Source of the DNA: JADMII01 sp036278595 | GTDB lineage: Bacteria; Chloroflexota; Dehalococcoidia; DSTF01; JACRBR01 | DNA length: 17,152 bases | Reading direction: 5' to 3' | Assembly (NCBI GenBank): GCA_036278595.1 | Contig: DASUKS010000160.1 | Coordinates: 1-17,152, forward strand | In this document: piece by piece, positions 12,922 through 17,152 of the stretch | How the letters are laid out: each line of letters opens with the position of its first letter | Numbering within the stretch: position 1 is the first letter of the stretch | Notes under the pieces: generated by a model | Databases searched by the model: none | The model's input: the letters and a program-made list of their open reading frames with translations, nothing else | What the model was told of the DNA's origin: nothing | Program-made: the position numbers and the translations under genes

Positions 12922-13032
12922 GCGGCGCTCCCGGCCATCTGTCGGAAATCGCAAGGAACGAGACGGGACGATGCGCCTGGCCGATCACGCGGAGAGCCGT
13001 CGCGAGGTCGGTTACATGCAGCAGAATTCGCG

Positions 13033-13048
13033 AACACACTCACGTGTT
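13033..13048. promoter_or_regulatory. Inverted repeat upstream of the winged-helix gene
   Basis: AACAC (13033-13037), six bases, GTGTT (13044-13048), within the 224-bp gap 12922-13145 between the folD stop and the winged-helix gene start. This gap is visibly less GC-rich than its surroundings. A weak promoter toward the winged-helix gene (TTGTAG, 17 bp, CATGAT on the minus strand, about 13071-13100) lies just upstream of the repeat. Otherwise the gap holds nothing recognisable. Operator function is inferred. Confidence 0.3.
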
Positions 13049-13145
13049 ACGGACTTCATCGTTATGAACATCATGCAACAGAGTGCGCACGTCTACAAGT
13101 ATGACGAAGCTGACGGGCTCGCTCCCCCTTGACGAACGCCGCCAG

Positions 13146-14054
13146 TCAGGCTCCGCGCGCTGGCAAGGCGCGCGAGCCAGGGCCGCCGCTGGCGGCGATG
13201 ACCGTGTTCACGAGCAGCATCGCGCGGGTCATCGGGCCGACGCCGCCGGGGACCGGTGTGATGGCGGCCGCCTTCTCGGCGACCGCGTCGAAGTCGACGT
13301 CGCCCACGAGCCGGCCGCCGCTCTTCTTTGTGGCGTCCGGCACGCGCGTGATGCCGACATCGATCACGATGCTGCCCTCGCGCACCATCTCGGCCGTGAT
13401 CGTGCGCGGCTGCCCCATGACGGCGATGAGGATGTCGGCCTGACGCGTGTATGTCGCAATGTCGTGCGTGCCGGTGTGGCAGATGGTCACCGTGGCGTTG
13501 CCGCCGCGCGCCTTCTGAATGAGCAGCCCGGCGAGCGGCTTCCCAACAAGGTTCGAGCGCCCGCAGATCACCACGTGCTTGCCGGCCGGGTCGTTCCCGG
13601 TGCGCATGAGTAATTCGATCGTGCCGGCGGGCGTGGCGCCCCAGAACGCCGGCTCGCCGCGAAACAGCCGCCCGACGTTCACCGGGGTGAGGCCATCGAC
13701 GTCCTTTTCCGGCACCACCGCAGCGGTGATCACGGACTCGTCGATGTGCGGCGGAAGCGGCAGTTGCACGAGGACGCCATGCCAGCCGGGATCCCGGTTG
13801 AGGTCGTCCACCAGGCGCAGGAGCTCATCCTGGGTGATATCAGCCGGTCGCCGGATCGTCTCAGAGCGCATGCCGACCTCGGCCGCGTCGCGCGTCTTGC
13901 CTCGCACATATGACATCGATGACGGATTCTCGCCGACGAGCACGACTGCCAGCCCGGGCTGCACGCCGGAGGCGCTGAGGCGCGCGACGTCGGTGCGTAC
14001 TTCCTCGCGGACCTCCGACGCGATCGCGTTGCCATCGATGATCTTCGCCGTCAC
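13146..14054 (-). CDS. folD: Bifunctional methylene-THF dehydrogenase/methenyl-THF cyclohydrolase
   Basis: A 302-residue FolD. The enzyme interconverts 5,10-methylene-, methenyl- and 10-formyl-tetrahydrofolate using NADP in the cytoplasm, feeding purine, thymidylate and formyl-Met synthesis. Visible signatures: Tyr49 and catalytic Lys53 in SYVRGK, VLVQLPLPPHID with Gln97, EKDVDGL with Asp120, CGRSNLVGKP of the Rossmann nucleotide site, ICHTGT, GDVDF and the C-terminal TPVPGGVGPMTRAML. The usual CTPxG loop reads ATPAG, replacing the Cys with Ala, a non-catalytic position. The start is a GTG at 14054, placed seven bases after a TACACT -10, so the mRNA is probably leaderless; a very long upstream open frame in this phase is antisense to acpS and nnr and not real. 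It is divergent from acpS with 76 bp between. Confidence 0.96.
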   Translation of the reverse strand: MTAKIIDGNAIASEVREEVRTDVARLSASGVQPGLAVVLVGENPSSMSYVRGKTRDAAEVGMRSETIRRPADITQDELLRLVDDLNRDPGWHGVLVQLPLPPHIDESVITAAVVPEKDVDGLTPVNVGRLFRGEPAFWGATPAGTIELLMRTGNDPAGKHVVICGRSNLVGKPLAGLLIQKARGGNATVTICHTGTHDIATYTRQADILIAVMGQPRTITAEMVREGSIVIDVGITRVPDATKKSGGRLVGDVDFDAVAEKAAAITPVPGGVGPMTRAMLLVNTVIAASGGPGSRALPARGA

Positions 14055-14061
14055 GGTGGGC

Positions 14062-14067
14062 AGTGTA
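14062..14067 (-). promoter_or_regulatory. Putative -10 of folD (leaderless)
   Basis: TACACT on the minus strand, seven bases before the folD GTG. No Shine-Dalgarno precedes the start, and no clear -35 is seen. It shares the 76-bp divergent region 14055-14130 with the acpS promoter. Confidence 0.45.
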
Positions 14068-14118
14068 TCGGCGTACCCGCGCAGGCGCGACGGAATCGCC
14101 CGCGTCCGCAGGACGCCG

Positions 14119-14124
14119 TACAAT
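14119..14124 (+). promoter_or_regulatory. Putative -10 of acpS-nnr (leaderless)
   Basis: TACAAT six bases before the acpS ATG at 14131, matching five of six bases of TATAAT. The spacing puts the transcription start at the ATG. No ribosome-binding sequence lies between. The -35 region is not recognisable. Confidence 0.5.
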
Positions 14125-14130
14125 CGCGAT

Positions 14131-14568
14131 ATGGAGTACGCCATCGGCATCGACGTCATCGAGATCGCGCGCGTGAAGGCCGTGCTGCGCCGCCATCCGG
14201 AGCGCTTCCTGCGCCGCGTCTTCACGCCGGAGGAAGTGGCGTTCTGCCGCGGCCGTGTGCCGGAGCTGGCGGCCCGCTTCGCTGCGAAAGAGGCGGTCAT
14301 GAAGGCGCTAGGCACCGGCGCGCGCGGCCTCGCCTGGCGCGAGATCGAAGTGCTGCCGAACCAGCGCGGCAAGCCGCTGGTGTACCTCCACGGACTCGCT
14401 CGGAAGCGCGCCGAAGACATCGGGCTGCGCGGCGTGGACATCAGCCTGACGCACTCGCACGAGCTGGCCATCGCGGCGGTCGTCGGCGCGGCGGACGACG
14501 CCCCGATCGACCGCGAGGAGTACCGGCGACGGCTCGTCGCGTGGCTGAAGGAACGAGGGCGGCTGTGA
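14131..14568 (+). CDS. acpS: Holo-[acyl-carrier-protein] synthase
   Basis: A 145-residue AcpS, which transfers 4'-phosphopantetheine from CoA to apo-ACP, switching on fatty-acid synthesis. Signatures: IGIDVIEIARV with Mg ligand Asp8, RFAAKEAVMKALGTG with Mg ligand Glu54, RGKPLVYL and ISLTHSHELAIAAVV. It is 15-25 residues longer than typical AcpS because of a charged C-terminal extension (about 121-145, DREEYRRRLVAWL), likely a helix. ATG 14131 is chosen because the conserved IGIDV begins four residues later and a -10 lies six bases upstream. Its TGA stop overlaps the GTG of nnr by four bases (GTGA), so the two genes should be translationally coupled; acpS next to the yjeF/nnr gene is a common bacterial pairing. 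Confidence 0.95.
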   Translation: MEYAIGIDVIEIARVKAVLRRHPERFLRRVFTPEEVAFCRGRVPELAARFAAKEAVMKALGTGARGLAWREIEVLPNQRGKPLVYLHGLARKRAEDIGLRGVDISLTHSHELAIAAVVGAADDAPIDREEYRRRLVAWLKERGRL

Positions 14569-16184
14569 AGCTCGTGACCGCGGAGCAGATGCGTGCGCTC
14601 GAGCAGCGTGTGGTGGACGCCGGCACGTCGCTCGATGAGTTGATGCAGGCCGCGGGCCTCGCCGTCGCACAGGAGGCCTGGCTCTCTCTCGGTGTCGTCG
14701 CTGGCCGGCGGATCCTCGTGCTGGTGGGGCCGGGGAACAACGGCGGCGACGGACTCGTGGCGGCTCGGCATCTCGCCGAGTGGGAGGGCGACGTCGTCGT
14801 CTACATGCTCGCGGCACGCGACGAGTCGGACTCGAATCTGCGCGCGGTCCGCGATCTCGGCGTGCCGGTGTACGTCGCGGGCGACGACGAAGGCTATCGG
14901 GCGCTTGATGAGGCGATCGGGCGTGCGGAGATGATCATTGATGCGCTCCTCGGCATCGGCCGCAGCCGGCCGATAACCGGGGTGATGGCGGAGATCCTCG
15001 GGCGGGTGAACGACGCCCACGGCCGCTCCCCGGCGCCGCGCGTGGTCGCCGTCGATCTTCCGACGGGAGTCGATGCCGACTCGGGCCGCGCCGATCCGCT
15101 GGCCGTACGCGCGGACATGACGGTGACGTTCGGCTTCGCGAAGGTCGGGCTGTACACGCTGCCGGGGTCCGAATACGCGGGCAAGGTGCAGGTGATCGAC
15201 ATCGGCCTGCCGAAGGGCGCCGAACACGAGGTCACGGTTGAGCTGCTGGCGTCGACCTGGATACGCGACCGTCTGCCGGCGCGCCCACTCGACGCGAACA
15301 AGGGGACGTTCGGGCGCGTGCTCGTCGTCGCGGGCTCCGACAACTACGTGGGCGCAGCGCGAATGACGGCAGAGGGCTGCTACCGGTCCGGCGCCGGGTT
15401 GGTGACCATCGCCTGTGACGCGAGCGTACAGGCGGCCGTCGCGCCTGCGCTGCCGGAGGCCACGTATCTCCGGCGCGGCGCCGGAGCGGCCGACGCGCTT
15501 ATCGAGGCGCTCTCGAGCTACGACGTGCTGCTCATCGGCCCGGGGCTCGGACAGAGCGAAGAGACGCGCGCGCTCGTGCTCGACGTGCTCGCCCGCGTAC
15601 CGGAGAGCGTGCGCGGCTGCGTGGTCGATGCCGATGCGCTGAACGCGCTCGCCCGCGTCGACGGCTGGAGCGAGCGGGTGAAGGCGCGGTGCGTGCTCAC
15701 GCCGCATCCGGGCGAGATGGCACGCCTCACTGGAAAGACGCCGGGCGATGTCCAAAGCGACCGGCTCAACATTGCGATGCATGCGGCTTCGCACTGGGGG
15801 CAGGTCGTCGTGCTGAAGGGCGCGCATACGATCGTCGCCAATCCCAGCGGCGCGGCGGCCGTGAGTCCGTACGCGAACCCGCTCCTCGCCAGCGCGGGGA
15901 CCGGCGACGTGCTCGCAGGCGCCATCGCCGGGCTTCTGGCGCAGGGTGCGTCCTTGTTCGATGCGGCGGCCTGCGGCGTGTACGTGCACGCGATGGCGGG
16001 CGAAGAGCTGGGGGACGAGTTGGGTGACCGTGGGCTGCTGGCGAGCGACCTGCTACCTGTCATCCCGCGCGTGATCAAGATCATCCGCGAAGGCCGGCCG
16101 ATGCGGTCGGCCGCGTCTCCTTTCGGCGGCGGCCTCGAGGCGCTGGCGGGCCTTGGCGGCGGCGCGCCGCCGGGGATGGGGTGA
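14565..16184 (+). CDS. nnr: Bifunctional NAD(P)H-hydrate epimerase / ADP-dependent dehydratase
   Basis: A 539-residue fusion that repairs hydrated NADH and NADPH. The N-terminal YjeF_N epimerase (about 1-215) shows VGPGNNGGDG (54-63, with Asn58 and Asp62 at the ion site), DALLGIG, AVDLPTGVDADSG and TVTFGFAKVGLY. The C-terminal ribokinase-like dehydratase (about 235-515) shows KGTFGRVLVVAGS, GAARMTAEGCYRSGAGLVT, LTPHPGEMARLTG, VVLKGAHTIVA and SAGTGDVLAG (Asp448 as catalytic base). A Gly/Ala/Pro-rich tail of about 25 residues follows. The GTG start at 14565 overlaps the acpS stop and has GAGG six bases upstream; it begins at the conserved KLVTAEQM. It ends two bases from the convergent small membrane-protein gene, with no room for a terminator between them. 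Confidence 0.96.
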   Translation: MKLVTAEQMRALEQRVVDAGTSLDELMQAAGLAVAQEAWLSLGVVAGRRILVLVGPGNNGGDGLVAARHLAEWEGDVVVYMLAARDESDSNLRAVRDLGVPVYVAGDDEGYRALDEAIGRAEMIIDALLGIGRSRPITGVMAEILGRVNDAHGRSPAPRVVAVDLPTGVDADSGRADPLAVRADMTVTFGFAKVGLYTLPGSEYAGKVQVIDIGLPKGAEHEVTVELLASTWIRDRLPARPLDANKGTFGRVLVVAGSDNYVGAARMTAEGCYRSGAGLVTIACDASVQAAVAPALPEATYLRRGAGAADALIEALSSYDVLLIGPGLGQSEETRALVLDVLARVPESVRGCVVDADALNALARVDGWSERVKARCVLTPHPGEMARLTGKTPGDVQSDRLNIAMHAASHWGQVVVLKGAHTIVANPSGAAAVSPYANPLLASAGTGDVLAGAIAGLLAQGASLFDAAACGVYVHAMAGEELGDELGDRGLLASDLLPVIPRVIKIIREGRPMRSAASPFGGGLEALAGLGGGAPPGMG

Positions 16185-16186
16185 GG

Positions 16187-16366
16187 TCAGGCGTGCTCGA
16201 CGGGTTCGGCGGTGCGGTCTTCTGGCTTCGCTGGAGTCGCTTCGGGCCGCGTCGCTGGTTCGCGCTCGGCCGCGGCCTGCTGGCCGGTGTCCCACGCCAT
16301 GATCCCAATCGCGACGAGGAGACCGACAGTTATCGCGATGCCGAGGATGATCGGCACGAAGCTCAT
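16187..16366 (-). CDS. Small single-pass membrane protein
   Basis: A 59-residue protein: a hydrophobic helix at about residues 3-25 (FVPIILGIAITVGLLVAIG), then a hydrophilic tail rich in Glu, Pro, Ala and Arg. No family is recognised. The ATG at 16366 is preferred over an upstream in-frame extension because a TACACT -10 lies exactly seven bases before it, the same arrangement as folD, and the membrane helix then starts at the N-terminus. It is divergent from the cysteine desulfurase (97 bp) and its stop is two bases from the nnr stop. It could be a membrane-tethered accessory factor; nothing in the sequence fixes a role. Confidence 0.7.
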   Translation of the reverse strand: MSFVPIILGIAITVGLLVAIGIMAWDTGQQAAAEREPATRPEATPAKPEDRTAEPVEHA

Positions 16367-16373
16367 CGGGCGC

Positions 16374-16379
16374 AGTGTA
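16374..16379 (-). promoter_or_regulatory. Putative -10 of the small membrane-protein gene (leaderless)
   Basis: TACACT on the minus strand with a 7-nt spacer to ATG 16366, identical in hexamer and spacing to the folD element. There is no ribosome-binding sequence in the spacer and no clear -35. Confidence 0.45.
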
Positions 16380-16424
16380 CTGAATCGGACGGCGGAGCGA
16401 GCATGCTCCGGGTGGGCGCCACAC

Positions 16425-16453
16425 TTTACTTTTTCTCGCACCATCGATACGAT
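16425..16453 (+). promoter_or_regulatory. Promoter of the cysteine desulfurase gene
   Basis: TTTACT at 16425-16430 and TACGAT at 16448-16453 with a 17-bp spacer, preceded by a T-rich tract. The predicted start is about four bases before ATG 16464, so the leader is too short for a Shine-Dalgarno. Confidence 0.5.
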
Positions 16454-16463
16454 CTGGCCACCC

Positions 16464-17152
16464 ATGGACCGCCTGATCTACCTCGATCACGCCGCGACGA
16501 CCCCCCTCGATCCGCGCGTGCTGGAGGCGATGACGCCGTACCTGACCTCGTCGTACGGTAACCCTTCGACGACCTACGCGTTGGGCCGCGAAGCCGCCGA
16601 CGCCGTGCAGCAGGCGCGCGCGACCGTCGCGAAGATCCTCGGCTGCCGTGCCAGCGAGGTCGTGTTCACGAGCGGCGGCACGGAGTCGATCAACGCCGCC
16701 ATCAAAGGCGTCGCGTTCCAGCAGAAGCAGGCGAGCGCCGGCAACCACATCATCACCACGACCATCGAGCACCACGCCGTGCTGCACGCCTGCCAGTACC
16801 TCGAGCGGTTCGGGTTCGAAGTGACGTACGTGCCGGTCGACGGCCGTGGCCGCGTGTCGCCGGCTGACGTCGAGGCTGCGGTCAGTGACCGCACGGCCCT
16901 CGTGTCGATCATGGCGGCAAACAACGAGATCGGCAGCGTGCAGCCAATCGCGGAGATCGCCGAACGGGTGCGTGCGCGGGCGAAGCTCCTGCGCAAGCGG
17001 ATCCCTTTCCACACGGACGCCGTCCAGGCGCCGAATTCGATGCGCGTACGGGTCGACGACATGGGCGTCGACCTGTTGAGCCTCGCGGCGCACAAGTTCG
17101 GCGGGCCGAAGGGTATGGGCGTGCTGTACCTGCGTAAGGGCGTGCCGTTCAT
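16464..17152 (+). CDS. Cysteine desulfurase (NifS/IscS family), N-terminal part
   Basis: The first 229 codons of a PLP-dependent cysteine desulfurase, which takes sulfur from cysteine as an enzyme persulfide for Fe-S clusters, thiolated tRNA or cofactors. Signatures: YLDHAATTPLDPRVLEAM, SSYGNPSTTYALGREA, VVFTSGGTESIN, TTTIEHHAVLHAC, SIMAANNEIGSVQPI, FHTDAVQAP, and SLAAHKFGGPKGMGVLY with PLP Schiff-base Lys211. The frame is open at the window end; the catalytic cysteine loop lies beyond it. ATG 16464 is supported by a promoter whose start point falls about four bases upstream. Which subgroup (IscS, NifS, or the partner of a tRNA thiolase such as MnmA) cannot be decided without the right-hand neighbour, so no symbol is given. 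Confidence 0.95.
   Translation, partial: MDRLIYLDHAATTPLDPRVLEAMTPYLTSSYGNPSTTYALGREAADAVQQARATVAKILGCRASEVVFTSGGTESINAAIKGVAFQQKQASAGNHIITTTIEHHAVLHACQYLERFGFEVTYVPVDGRGRVSPADVEAAVSDRTALVSIMAANNEIGSVQPIAEIAERVRARAKLLRKRIPFHTDAVQAPNSMRVRVDDMGVDLLSLAAHKFGGPKGMGVLYLRKGVPF

Noticed and set aside
12893..13132. A 79-codon plus-strand frame through the gap between the winged-helix gene and folD.
   Set aside because: It overlaps the start of the well-supported winged-helix gene, has no ribosome site and has no recognisable features.
13146..15989. A 947-codon open frame on the minus strand continuing upstream of folD.
   Set aside because: Everything beyond the folD GTG at 14054 is antisense to acpS and nnr, is rich in Arg/His/Ala and has no family motif. 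It is an artefact of high GC content.

Overview
The window is GC-rich, gene-dense chromosomal DNA of a bacterium, most likely a member of the Chloroflexota (perhaps Dehalococcoidia-like). That placement is an inference from the gene set: a YvcK-family protein with an N-terminal membrane anchor, a Ser/Thr-rich secreted CHRD-like protein, the 'WGFLTNHAL' winged-helix family, and housekeeping genes scattered singly rather than in long operons. No mobile element, CRISPR array, phage gene or rRNA was seen. I found no convincing new multi-gene system. What is unusual lies inside individual proteins and in promoter architecture.

Layout. 1-2346 (minus): the N-terminal 451 codons of glutamate synthase large subunit (gltB, runs off the left edge), a 282-bp gap full of small hairpins, and a VTT/DedA-like membrane protein. 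2347-2517 is a divergent promoter region with striking inverted repeats. 2518-3591 (plus): a small limonene-epoxide-hydrolase-family protein and a pyridoxamine-phosphate-oxidase-like flavoprotein. They converge on an enoyl-CoA hydratase/isomerase-family gene (3640-4500, minus). 4675-7167 (plus): a double zinc-ribbon protein, a DinB-fold protein and an MAO-like flavin amine oxidase. The oxidase stop codon directly abuts the encoded CCA of tRNA-Leu(UAA) (7168-7254, minus). A strong hairpin then separates these from a secreted Ser/Thr-rich CHRD-like protein (7452-8534, minus).

8893-12228 (plus): a degenerate stand-alone receiver-like protein, gatB (with a good sigma-70-type promoter) and membrane-anchored yvcK. 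12241-12921 (minus): a regulator made of two copies of the same winged-helix domain. 13146-14054 (minus): folD, divergent from an acpS-nnr operon (14131-16184, plus) for acyl-carrier-protein activation and repair of hydrated NAD(P)H. 16187-16366 (minus): a 59-residue single-pass membrane protein, divergent from a cysteine desulfurase that runs off the right edge (16464-17152).

A recurring feature is a TACNNT -10-like hexamer 6-10 nt before the start codon of five genes (8893, folD, acpS, 16366, 16464). This implies leaderless or nearly leaderless transcripts and helps fix their starts. Genes such as the VTT protein, the epoxide-hydrolase homolog and the CHRD-like protein instead have clear Shine-Dalgarno sequences.
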